From contig NZ_CABJCG010000002.1 in assembly GCF_902364025.1 (NCBI RefSeq), positions 410,068 to 474,067 of the forward strand: a stretch of DNA of 64,000 nt, in the 5' to 3' direction. The translations under genes and the position numbers were made by a program. Positions 42,965 through 51,216 of the stretch are shown here, in pieces; position 1 is the stretch's first letter; every line of letters begins with the position of its first letter. The stretch is from Enterocloster lavalensis. GTDB taxonomy: Bacteria; Bacillota; Clostridia; Lachnospirales; Lachnospiraceae. The notes below the pieces were generated by a model that saw only the letters and a program-made list of their open reading frames with translations, did not search any database and was not told the origin of the DNA.

Positions 42965-43362
42965 GAGAGCGCTGCGGGATGAAGGGGAGGGAGCAGATGA
43001 AGGGATCGGCGGGGATTGCGGCTGCGGGGCGTAAACGTGCGCGGGTAAGCACGCCGGGACACAGTGAACGCGGGTAATCCTTACGGGCCTAAGCGGACGC
43101 GCGGACAGCGGAGAATGGCAGTCGTTACAGGCGGGGCCGTCTCAGCCTGAGCTGGCCGCAGCGTCTGGCTGCGCCCGGTCAATGATCCGCCCAAATCCAC
43201 CCCCCCAGCCGTTTCCACCGAATTGTAAGCAAATCGTTTGTACTATTTGCCGAATGTTATGATATAATATTCACAGTGAGCGAAATGAGGCATGCGGACA
43301 ACATTCGGATGCCTCATTTCCCAACGAAAAGACTACCATTTACAATTCGGAGGACCCGCTGC
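42965..43362 (+). other. intergenic region with promoter and a 5' hairpin for the GH18 gene
   Basis: About 400 bases without a gene. The left 270 bases are GC-rich with no clear structure. An extended -10 (TGATATAAT, 43260-43268) is the likely promoter. At 43282-43293 and 43309-43320 a perfect 12-bp inverted repeat (GAAATGAGGCAT and complement, 15-base loop) would form a hairpin about seven bases from the expected 5' end of the transcript. It has no T run after it. AGGAGG-like CGGAGGA then precedes the start codon. Confidence 0.65.
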
Positions 43363-45045
43363 ATGAAGGAAAATAAGAGAGGCTGCGGCTGCGCCGTGAC
43401 GGCTGTGATTGTGGGCTTAATTCTGCTGGTGGCCGGCGCGCTGGTGGGCTGGTATCTGCTGGGAAAGTACAAGCCCAGCAGCGAGCTGGCGGACAAGGGC
43501 AAGCTGTTTGGGATCAAGAGCGGGCAGGTGGCTCTGGTGCTGGACAATGAGCTCCAGGACACAAAGGCAATCTACGAGGATAACCAGGTTTATCTGCCGG
43601 TGGGCTGGGTGAACGAGTATCTGAACCAGCGTTTCTATTGGGATGAGAATGAGAAGCTTCTGGTGTACGCTTTGCCGGATTCCATTGTCTATGCGGATGC
43701 AGAGACCATGGGCAGTTCGGGACCGCTCTTAAAGGTGAAGGAGGACGGGGCGTACTTGTCCCTGGGACTGGTGGCCAACTATACGGATATCAGGACCGAG
43801 GCTTTTGACACCAGCCAGATCAAGCGCGTCTTTATCGACACCCTCTGGAACCCGGTGCCCAAGGTTCAGGCCAAACGGGACGGCAAGCTGCGCACCAGGG
43901 GCGGCGTCAAGAGCCCTATTATCACGGATGTGGCAAAGGGGGACCGGCTGACGGTCCTGGACGCCATGGAAAAGTGGACCAAGGTCCGGACAGAGGACGG
44001 CTATATGGGCTATATTGAGAACCGCAGGCTGGAGGAGCAGGAGCCGGAACCGCAGCTCAGCACCTTTAAGGCGCCGGTGTACACCAATATTTCCCTGGGA
44101 GAGCCGGTGATTCTGGCGTTCCACCAGGTGTTCAGCCAGGAGGCGAACAACAAGTTTGAGGAGCTGATCGACAAGACCGAGGGCGTCAACGTGGTGGTGC
44201 CGTCCTGGTTTGTGATGACGGACAATCAGGGCAATTACTCGTCCATCGCCAGCCGGGACTACGTGGAAAAGGCCCACGCCCGGGGCATACAGGTCTGGGC
44301 CATGTTAAACAACGTCAGCACCAAGGAGAGCGCCGCGATCAACACCAGGGAGTTAATGGGCTCCACCTCCAACCGGAAGAAGCTGATCGCCAGCCTGATG
44401 GAGGATGCGGACAACTACGGTTTCGACGGCATCAACCTGGATTTCGAGGGACTGAAGGCAGAGGCCGGGCCCCATTACGTCCAGTTTATCCGCGAGCTGT
44501 CGGTGGCCTGCCGGCAAAAGGGGCTGGTTCTGTCCGTGGACAACTATGTGCCCTCGGCTTACACCAATTTCTACAACCGAAAAGAGCAGGGCACGGTGGC
44601 CGACTACGTGATCATCATGGGCTATGACGAGCACTACGCCGGCGGGGATGCGGGTTCTGTGGCCTCCATCACCTATGTGGAAAACGGAATCAAGGATACG
44701 CTGACCCAGGTGCCCAAGGAAAAAGTGATCAACGGAGTACCGTTTTACACCAGAGTGTGGACGGTTCAGGGCGGAAAGACTACCTCCAAGGCCTACGGTA
44801 TTTCCGACGCCAAGAAGTGGGTGGAGGACAATCAGGCGCAGCTGATCTGGGACGACGCCCTGGGCCAGTATTACGCAGAAGTGATAAACGCCGACGGCGA
44901 ACAGTACATCTGGATGGAAGAGGAGGAGTCTCTGGGCCTGAAGATCGACCTGATTCGGGAATACGATCTGGCCGGAGTGGCCTGCTGGAAACTGGGATTT
45001 GAGCCGGCGGATATCTGGGACGTGGTGAACCGCGTGAAGGAATAG
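43363..45045 (+). CDS. membrane-anchored GH18-type glycosidase with SH3 domain (cortex/cell-wall or chitinase-like)
   Basis: A 560-residue protein anchored by one helix at about residues 12-36 (after a GCGCAV segment). Domains in order: a copper-amine-oxidase-like N-terminal domain (about 45-160), an SH3b domain (about 165-245; GKLRTRGGVKSPIITDV), and a GH18 barrel (about 255-560). The GH18 catalytic motif DGINLDFEG is intact, with the general acid Glu. Similar proteins (YaaH/YdhD-like) act on peptidoglycan or spore cortex. ATG 43363 follows CGGAGGA; the longer frame from 43276 runs through the leader hairpin. Confidence 0.88.
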   Translation: MKENKRGCGCAVTAVIVGLILLVAGALVGWYLLGKYKPSSELADKGKLFGIKSGQVALVLDNELQDTKAIYEDNQVYLPVGWVNEYLNQRFYWDENEKLLVYALPDSIVYADAETMGSSGPLLKVKEDGAYLSLGLVANYTDIRTEAFDTSQIKRVFIDTLWNPVPKVQAKRDGKLRTRGGVKSPIITDVAKGDRLTVLDAMEKWTKVRTEDGYMGYIENRRLEEQEPEPQLSTFKAPVYTNISLGEPVILAFHQVFSQEANNKFEELIDKTEGVNVVVPSWFVMTDNQGNYSSIASRDYVEKAHARGIQVWAMLNNVSTKESAAINTRELMGSTSNRKKLIASLMEDADNYGFDGINLDFEGLKAEAGPHYVQFIRELSVACRQKGLVLSVDNYVPSAYTNFYNRKEQGTVADYVIIMGYDEHYAGGDAGSVASITYVENGIKDTLTQVPKEKVINGVPFYTRVWTVQGGKTTSKAYGISDAKKWVEDNQAQLIWDDALGQYYAEVINADGEQYIWMEEEESLGLKIDLIREYDLAGVACWKLGFEPADIWDVVNRVKE

Positions 45046-45084
45046 GCGCGATCCGGCCGTAAAAAATGGAACTGGGGGAAGGAC

Positions 45085-46557
45085 ATGAAGCGCAGAATCA
45101 AGATAAAAGGATGGATTGCGGCTGTGGCCGCGGCCGCCGTACTGGCCGCAGGCTGCGGCGTGCGCACGGATACGCCGGTGGAGAGCGGGGCAACCGCGCC
45201 GGAGGAGACCACCATAGCTCAGACCAGTGGGGCGGAGAAGCCGACTCACCCCGAGCCGTCGACCATTGAGCCGTTTCCTACCGAGCCGCCGGAGACGGAG
45301 ACCGTGGCGGAAAAGCCCGCCCACGCCACCCGGGTGGTGTTGATGACCGACATGCATTACCTGGCCGGGTCGCTGCGGGACGAGGGCGAAGCCTTCACCA
45401 CCATGGTGAACCACGGAGACGGCAAGCTGGTGAACTACGTGGAGGAGATCGTGGACGCGGCCCTGGAGGAGGCCATCAGCCAGAACGCGGATGTGCTGAT
45501 CCTCAGCGGCGACCTTTCCCTGAACGGGGAGGAGGACAGCCACAAGGAGCTGGCAAAGAAGCTCGACAAGGTGGAGCTGGCCGGGATTCCGGTGTTAGTG
45601 ATACCGGGCAACCACGATATCAACAATCCCAAGGCCGCCGGATATCAGGGAAAGGACATCTATCCGGCGAACAACACGGATCCGGCGGAATTTGCGGAGA
45701 TTTACGGCGAGTACGGCTACGATGAGGCCAACAGCCGCGACAGCAACTCCCTCAGCTATACTTATTATCTGGACCAGAACACCTGCCTGCTGATGTTGGA
45801 CACCTGCCAGTATGAGCCGAGGAATCAGGTGGGCGGCATGATTAAGACGGAGACCTACGAATGGATCGAGCAGCAGCTGGACGAGGCGGAGAAAGCGGGG
45901 ATGCGCGTTCTGCCGGTAGCCCACCACAATCTGCTGGACGAGAGCAAGGTCTATGTGGACGATTGTACCATCGAGCACAGCGACCGCCTGATCGACCTGC
46001 TGGAGGAGCGCAATATTCCCCTGTTCCTGAGCGGCCATCTGCACGTTCAGCATTTTATGCAGCACGACGATATCGGCATCTATGAGGTGGTGACCAGCTC
46101 GCTGGCTACGCCGCCCTGCCAGTACGGGGTGCTGGATTACATGAGCGACGAGTCATTTTCCTACCGCACCCGTCAGGTGGATATGGAACGGTGGGCCAAG
46201 CGCCACCATGTGACGGACGAGAATCTGTTGTCCTTTGATACATACAGCCCGCCGACGCTGAACAAGATCTTCTACAACCAGGCCTATGACGCCATGAAGG
46301 ACTCCAAGGAGGAGGAGAAGGCGGGCGACCTGTTCGTGAAGCTGACGCCTTCGGAAAAACAGCAGATGTCCCAGGTATATGCGGATATCAACGCCGCCTG
46401 CTACGCGGGAAAGGCGGTCGACGTGGTGGAGGAAGCGAAGGAGCGCCCGGCTTACAAGATGTGGCAGGAATACTGCTATCCGGCCGTTCTGTTTGAATAT
46501 CTGGAGTACATTGTGGAGGACGCGGTGAAGGACTACAACGTCCTGGAGGTGGACTGA
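45085..46557 (+). CDS. calcineurin-like metallophosphoesterase lipoprotein
   Basis: A 490-residue surface lipoprotein. The lipobox LAAGC places the acylated Cys at residue 24; a Thr/Pro/Glu-rich linker runs to about residue 75. Metallophosphoesterase motifs follow in order: MTDMHY (DxH), SGDLSLNGE (GDx), PGNHD (GNHD), AHHN and SGHLHVQ (GHxH). The substrate may be a nucleotide, phospholipid or wall phosphate. The gene lies 39 bases after the GH18 gene, in the same orientation and likely the same transcript, and both products face the outside. Confidence 0.9.
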   Translation: MKRRIKIKGWIAAVAAAAVLAAGCGVRTDTPVESGATAPEETTIAQTSGAEKPTHPEPSTIEPFPTEPPETETVAEKPAHATRVVLMTDMHYLAGSLRDEGEAFTTMVNHGDGKLVNYVEEIVDAALEEAISQNADVLILSGDLSLNGEEDSHKELAKKLDKVELAGIPVLVIPGNHDINNPKAAGYQGKDIYPANNTDPAEFAEIYGEYGYDEANSRDSNSLSYTYYLDQNTCLLMLDTCQYEPRNQVGGMIKTETYEWIEQQLDEAEKAGMRVLPVAHHNLLDESKVYVDDCTIEHSDRLIDLLEERNIPLFLSGHLHVQHFMQHDDIGIYEVVTSSLATPPCQYGVLDYMSDESFSYRTRQVDMERWAKRHHVTDENLLSFDTYSPPTLNKIFYNQAYDAMKDSKEEEKAGDLFVKLTPSEKQQMSQVYADINAACYAGKAVDVVEEAKERPAYKMWQEYCYPAVLFEYLEYIVEDAVKDYNVLEVD

Positions 46558-46569
46558 CAAAGGAAGGAT

Positions 46570-46630
46570 AACCGGAAACCGGAGCCAAAACGCCGTGATG
46601 GGCGGGGCTGCGATTTCCGGTTCTTTTTTT
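46570..46630 (+). terminator. terminator after the phosphoesterase gene
   Basis: AACCGGAAA (46570-46578) pairs with TTTCCGGTT (46614-46622), followed by C and seven T. Confidence 0.85.
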
Positions 46631-46682
46631 GCCGTGCGGGTGAATATACTGAACCAAGTAGTTGTGACTGGAGCGTCATTGG

Positions 46683-47399
46683 ATGAAGCATTCTGCGTGG
46701 CAGACCTTGATGGGCATTTTGCTGCTTTTTATTGTATGTGTGGTGTCCTGGGAAGCCGGTACGCTGGCTGCGGTGGAGAACCGGCAGGCGGATATGCGGG
46801 AGGAGAAGCCCCTTGTGGTGATTGACGCCGGACACGGGGGCTTTGACCCGGGCAAGGTGGGCATCGACGGACAGCTGGAGAAGGACATTAACTTAAGCAT
46901 CGCCAAGAAGCTGAAAGCGTATCTGGAAGCCTCCGATGTCAATGTGGTTATGACCCGTGACACGGATACCGGACTCTACCAGTCCGGGGACAGCCACAAA
47001 AAGGTGTCGGATATGCGCAGGCGCTGCGATATCATCAACGAGGCCCGGCCGGACCTGGTGGTGAGCATCCATCAAAACAGCTATCATCAGGAAGAAATAA
47101 ACGGCGGCCAGGTATTTTACTATAAGACATCCCAGAACGGAAAGCGGCTGGCGGAAATCCTTCAGGAGCGTTTCGATTACGTGCTGGGCGAGGCCAACCG
47201 GCGGGTGGCCAAGGCAAACGACAATTATTACCTGTTGCTGCATGTGAAGGAACCGATCGTGATTGTGGAATGCGGTTTCTTAAGCAACCGCAAGGAGGCC
47301 AAGGCCCTGGAGAGCGAGGATTATCAGGATCGGATGGCGTGGACGATTCACATGGGGGTAATGGAGTATCTGAACACGGATGAGAAACAATCGAAATAG
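46683..47399 (+). CDS. N-acetylmuramoyl-L-alanine amidase (CwlD-like)
   Basis: A 238-residue amidase_3 family enzyme with an N-terminal membrane helix (about residues 8-30). Zinc ligands and catalytic Glu are in DAGHGG, the Glu of LEKDINL, SIHQNS and VECGFLSN. Size and layout match CwlD, which makes muramic-delta-lactam in spore cortex with PdaA; a general cell-wall amidase is the alternative. The ribosome site is weak (TGGAGCG). Monocistronic, with its own terminator. Confidence 0.88.
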   Translation: MKHSAWQTLMGILLLFIVCVVSWEAGTLAAVENRQADMREEKPLVVIDAGHGGFDPGKVGIDGQLEKDINLSIAKKLKAYLEASDVNVVMTRDTDTGLYQSGDSHKKVSDMRRRCDIINEARPDLVVSIHQNSYHQEEINGGQVFYYKTSQNGKRLAEILQERFDYVLGEANRRVAKANDNYYLLLHVKEPIVIVECGFLSNRKEAKALESEDYQDRMAWTIHMGVMEYLNTDEKQSK

Positions 47400-47405
47400 G
47401 AAAAT

Positions 47406-47446
47406 GAACACCCGGGCGCTCTGACGGATGCAGAGAGTCCGGGTGT
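47406..47446. terminator. bidirectional terminator between the amidase and LysR genes
   Basis: ACACCCGG-GC-GCTCTG pairs with CAGAG-A-GTCCGGGTGT, followed by ATTTT on the plus strand. Confidence 0.75.
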
Positions 47447-47449
47447 ATT

Positions 47450-48364
47450 TTAACAGTAGGCTTCCTTGGTCAGTTCGATAAACGCCCTGGCGGGGCCGGA
47501 CAGGGTCACATCCCCCGGGTAGACCACCACAAAGGTCCAGTAGGCCTCAAAGTCATCGTCCATATAACAGAAAACCGGTTCATGGGTGCAGCGGAACAGT
47601 TGGATATAACTTTCCGGGAGGAAGGTCACGCCCAGGCCAACTCCGGCGAACCGCAGGGCGGTCTGCACGCTGCTGGTGGTCAGGATAATGTCCGGGGTGA
47701 TACCGGCCTTTTCCAGAATCCGGTCAGAAATCTGACGGACCCGCTGGTAGGGGAAGGAGAGTACGAATTTCTGTCCTGCGGCCGCGCGGGGGTCGATATA
47801 GGGATAGGTTTCGCCCTCCCGCGGGTAGAGTTTCCGGTTCAGGGGGTGGTCTTTGGAAAATGCCATCACGTACCGTTCCCGGGCGATTTCCACGTAGTTT
47901 GCCTCTATATGTTTGAGGGGCAGGTGCATCAGGGCCACGTCCAGTTCATTTCCGCTGATCATATGTTCCAGAACCTGGGAATTTCCCTCAGAGATGGAGA
48001 CTTCGATGTTGGGATAGGTGCGGTTGAACAGGGGGATCACCTGGGGCAGCACGTAGGAGCCGATGTGGGCGGAGGTGCCAACCTTCAGGCGGCCCATGTG
48101 CAGGGAGCTGATGTCGCAAAGCTCCTGTTCAAAGTCCCGGTAATCCTTGAGCACCTTCCGGGACATCTGGATGTAGCGCTCCCCGGCAAAGGTGGGGATG
48201 AGACCGGAGGCCCCGCGGATGAAGAGCGGGGTTCCCAGCTGGCTTTCCAGGCGGGTGAGAAAGAGGCTTAAGGCCGGCTGGGTGACGTAGAGCTTTTCCG
48301 CCGCCTTTGAGATACTTTTTTCCTTTGCAATGGCAAGAATATATTCCAGCTCCCGGGTGTTCAT
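47450..48364 (-). CDS. LysR-family transcription regulator
   Basis: A 304-residue regulator: N-terminal winged helix (about residues 1-60; KAAEKLYVTQPALSLFLTRLE) and a two-lobed effector domain (about 88-295). ATG 48364 with AAAGGAG upstream gives the normal start; the longer frame adds 19 residues. It is the last gene of a minus-strand operon after a CitMHS transporter and a hydrolase, so it likely senses the transported carboxylate. Effector unknown. Confidence 0.92.
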   Translation of the reverse strand: MNTRELEYILAIAKEKSISKAAEKLYVTQPALSLFLTRLESQLGTPLFIRGASGLIPTFAGERYIQMSRKVLKDYRDFEQELCDISSLHMGRLKVGTSAHIGSYVLPQVIPLFNRTYPNIEVSISEGNSQVLEHMISGNELDVALMHLPLKHIEANYVEIARERYVMAFSKDHPLNRKLYPREGETYPYIDPRAAAGQKFVLSFPYQRVRQISDRILEKAGITPDIILTTSSVQTALRFAGVGLGVTFLPESYIQLFRCTHEPVFCYMDDDFEAYWTFVVVYPGDVTLSGPARAFIELTKEAYC

Positions 48365-48425
48365 GGCCCGCTCCTTTCCCGGCCTGAGCCGGATCGATGG
48401 ACAGCCGCAGCTGCCGGACAATGTG

Positions 48426-49733
48426 TCAGATCACGATGTAGCCCATGACGCAGCCGAAGGCGATCATCAGCAGTCCCACAATCCAAAGGGGGAAGAAGCT
48501 GAAGCGCATGTGCTCCTTTAAGGACAGACCGGAGACGGCCAGCCCCAGGTAGGTGGAGGCGATGACCGGCGCCAGGGTGAAACAGCTGTCCGCGCCGATT
48601 CCAAAGGCGATGGCCACGCTCTGGGCCGGTATGCCGTATTGGGCGCACACCTCGATGAGTACGGGCAGAATGCCGTAGTACAGCGGATCGGGGGATACGG
48701 CCAGTCCGATAAAGCCGCCGAAAAATGCGAATACCAGGTGCAGATGGGCGCATAAAAAGTCGGGCAGAATGTGGATGATCAGCTCGGCCATGGCCACGAT
48801 CATCCCGGTGTTGTTGAGCACGCCTACCATCACGCCCGCGCTGAGCACGGTGGCAACCAGGGAGATGACCTTGGGGGCGTGGGCGGCCAGGCGGGCCTCC
48901 TGGTCCTTCGGGTTGGGATAATTAACGGCCAGCGCCAGCACGCAGCCCATCATGAAAATGGAGTAGTTGGGCAGGGATGTCTTAAACAGCAGCACGAACA
49001 CGGCGACGGTCAGGATTACATTATACCAGAGCAGTTTGGGGCGCTGCAAGGCCAAAACTTCCGGATCGGCCGCGGCTTCTGCGCTTTCTCCAGCTGCCAG
49101 AACCGCCACTTTACCGGCGCCCCGCCGCACTTCGATGCGGCTCATTACCACGGCCAGGCCCACGCAGCAGAACCATCCGAAAATCTGCATGGGCAGATAG
49201 GCGCGCCACAGCAGGCCCGAATCCATGGCTAGGGTGACGGACTGGCGGTTCAGCACGCCGCCCCAGGGCACCAGGTTCATTACCGTGATAACGGAACAGC
49301 AGACTGCCATGATGGCGGAAATGCGGATGTTCAGCTTTTTACACAGCGGCAGCAGGGCGGGAATGGCGATCAGGTAGGTGGTGGGGCTGTTGCCATCCAA
49401 GTGGCCCAGGGTGGCAATGAGGACCACCACCAGGAAAATCCCCAGCACATGGCCGTCGGCGATTCGGATCAGTTTCTGAACCAGCTTGTCAAACATGCCC
49501 ACGTCGGTCATGATGCCAAAGTAGGTGACTACGAACACGAACAGGGCCGCCATGCTCCAGGTAGTGCTGACGCCGTCCTTGATAAAACCGGCGATGTCCG
49601 TCAGTCCGTAGCCGTTGATCACGGCTCCCAGAATGGGCAGCACCACAAACAGGGTCATGGGGATGGCCTTCCCCTTTAAAAGAAAGAACATTAACAGGCC
49701 GATCATCACAAATCCGGTAATTGCTAGTAACAT
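48426..49733 (-). CDS. CitMHS-family citrate/carboxylate-metal symporter
   Basis: A 435-residue integral membrane protein with about 11-12 helices in the two-repeat layout of CitMHS transporters, which import metal-citrate complexes with protons. Typical segments are TLGHLDGNSPTTYLIAIPA and GLAVSPDPLYYGILPV. A hydrophilic central loop lies at about residues 195-225. Start ATG 49733 follows AAGGAGGGGG on the minus strand. Between a hydrolase and a LysR gene. Whether citrate or a related acid is carried cannot be told. Confidence 0.9.
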   Translation of the reverse strand: MLLAITGFVMIGLLMFFLLKGKAIPMTLFVVLPILGAVINGYGLTDIAGFIKDGVSTTWSMAALFVFVVTYFGIMTDVGMFDKLVQKLIRIADGHVLGIFLVVVLIATLGHLDGNSPTTYLIAIPALLPLCKKLNIRISAIMAVCCSVITVMNLVPWGGVLNRQSVTLAMDSGLLWRAYLPMQIFGWFCCVGLAVVMSRIEVRRGAGKVAVLAAGESAEAAADPEVLALQRPKLLWYNVILTVAVFVLLFKTSLPNYSIFMMGCVLALAVNYPNPKDQEARLAAHAPKVISLVATVLSAGVMVGVLNNTGMIVAMAELIIHILPDFLCAHLHLVFAFFGGFIGLAVSPDPLYYGILPVLIEVCAQYGIPAQSVAIAFGIGADSCFTLAPVIASTYLGLAVSGLSLKEHMRFSFFPLWIVGLLMIAFGCVMGYIVI

Positions 49734-49753
49734 AAGTCCCCCTCCTTCATCAT

Positions 49754-50602
49754 TCAGTTGTTCATCAGTTCGTTGGCCTTGCGCACAAACCGCTTAAGGC
49801 ACTGGTTGAATTTTTCTGCTTCGTATAAAAACATCAGGTGTCCGCTCTCGTAAAAGCAGTTGACCTCGCTGTAACCGCTGACCTCTCCCGCAAATTTTTC
49901 CACCATGTCCAGGCCGTAGGCCTCAGAGCTGGCCCCGAATATGGATACGGGCACAGTGATTTCCTTCAGGTGCGTTACGTTGTCGGTGTGGCTGAAATCG
50001 TAGTGCAGCTCCAGGGCGCTCCAGGGCATGGTCTTTTTGCATTCCTCGGTGATCCAGCGGCGGTCCTCCTCGCTCATGCCTCCGCGGTTGGAGATACGGG
50101 CGATGAATTTGTCGTAGAATTCCTGAGGGTTATAGTAGAGCGGCATGTAGGTGTCAAACCAGTTCTGGATGTTATAGTCCCGGCCACGGTGGTGGTTCCA
50201 GGCTTCCCCTGAGAAGGGGAACAGGGAGCCGTCCATCATGACCAGGCCGTTCAGGCGGTGCTGCCGGTGCTGGGAGGCGTAGGTGACCACCACGGAGGCG
50301 GCTAAGGACCAGCCCAGGAGTACAACATGCTGCAGGTCCAGATGGTCGATCAGTTCCCGGATGTCCTGGGCGTGGCGCTTCAGGGTATTTCCTCCGCAGG
50401 TTTTGGAAGAATATCCCTGTCCCCGGGGATCCATGGTAACTACCCGGAACTCTTCGGACAGCGCCAGAGCATTTTTCTCGAAAAATTTAGTGGTGCAGAG
50501 GAAACCGGGCACCATCAGGATGGGAAGGCCCTGGCCGACGTCCTCGAAATAGATGTGGGCGCCGTCGGAGGCGGTGAAAAAGTTGCGTTCTGTGATTGTC
50601 AT
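49754..50602 (-). CDS. alpha/beta hydrolase
   Basis: A 282-residue hydrolase with the canonical layout: oxyanion region PGFLC, nucleophile Ser in GWSLAA (about residue 96), and catalytic His in YESGHLMF near the end; an Asp candidate lies in between. First gene of the operon with the CitMHS transporter, 20 bases ahead. Promoter TTGATT-16-TATAAT on the minus strand at 50641-50668. Might hydrolyse an ester or lactone to release the carboxylate; substrate unknown. Confidence 0.88.
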   Translation of the reverse strand: MTITERNFFTASDGAHIYFEDVGQGLPILMVPGFLCTTKFFEKNALALSEEFRVVTMDPRGQGYSSKTCGGNTLKRHAQDIRELIDHLDLQHVVLLGWSLAASVVVTYASQHRQHRLNGLVMMDGSLFPFSGEAWNHHRGRDYNIQNWFDTYMPLYYNPQEFYDKFIARISNRGGMSEEDRRWITEECKKTMPWSALELHYDFSHTDNVTHLKEITVPVSIFGASSEAYGLDMVEKFAGEVSGYSEVNCFYESGHLMFLYEAEKFNQCLKRFVRKANELMNN

Positions 50603-50640
50603 GTTTGTGATCCTTTCCTCGGCCGAATTACTGTACTTTT

Positions 50641-50668
50641 ATTATATAAAAATTGGGGTATAAATCAA
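50641..50668 (-). promoter_or_regulatory. promoter of the hydrolase-CitMHS-LysR operon
   Basis: Minus strand TTGATT (50663-50668), 16 bases, TATAAT (50641-50646). The spacer is one base short of optimal. Confidence 0.6.
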
Positions 50669-50848
50669 ATTTATAGATTTTATGAGAAATATAACAAAAA
50701 AGTAATAGAGGGGTAAGGAATGCAGACAAAGATATGCGATTGCAGAAAAGAAGGAAGCTCCTGGAGGCTTCCTATCTATTTGGAAATGATTGTAAATCAT
50801 TATGGCATTGTAAACTGTCCTCAACTGTATTCAAAACAATCGGTATAC

Positions 50849-50885
50849 AAAAATAGCGGAAACCTTGTAAAATCAAGGCTTCCGC
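50849..50885 (-). terminator. terminator of tRNA-Gly
   Basis: GCGGAA-A-CCTT (50856-50866) pairs with AAGG-C-TTCCGC (50875-50885); on the minus strand it is followed by TATTTTTG. Confidence 0.7.
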
Positions 50886-50898
50886 TGCCAATAAAAAA

Positions 50899-50970
50899 AG
50901 CGCGAGACGGGATTCGAACCCGCGGCCCCCACCTTGGCAAGGTGGTGCTCCACCCCTGAGCCACTCGCGC
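50899..50970 (-). tRNA. tRNA-Gly (GCC)
   Basis: Read on the minus strand: acceptor GCGCGAG pairs with CTCGCGC, D arm GGCTCAGGGG-TGGAGC, anticodon loop TTGCCAA with anticodon GCC, and T arm with GGTTCGAATCCC. Discriminator base T; CCA is not encoded. A near-perfect promoter lies upstream at 51001-51029. Confidence 0.96.
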
Positions 50971-51000
50971 ATGAACAGTTGAACTCAACTGACGAAGGCT

Positions 51001-51029
51001 ATTATAATAAAAAACGGAGCGGATGTCAA
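51001..51029 (-). promoter_or_regulatory. tRNA-Gly promoter
   Basis: Minus strand TTGACA (51024-51029), 17 bases, TATAAT (51001-51006): full consensus, as expected for a stable RNA gene. Confidence 0.9.
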
Positions 51030-51216
51030 GCCATATTGTTGAAATTTTTTCAAAAAATTACCGGAAAATTACCGGGAGAGGGATTGGCGGGAAAACGATC
51101 GGGTCCAAAACACAAGAGCAGGGGCGGATTTTTCCTGTTCATACGCAGCGCTTTTTAGTATAATGGAGCTGATATGAAATTCCATCCAGACAGACAGCGG
51201 AGAGGGAAAGGCGGTT

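Noticed and set aside
44353..45543. 396-residue minus-strand open frame
   Set aside because: It lies across the end of the GH18 gene and the start of the phosphoesterase gene and has no family features.
50720..50959. 79-residue open frame with a fair ribosome site
   Set aside because: It runs antisense through the tRNA-Gly gene and its terminator, with low-complexity composition; both RNA features are much better supported.
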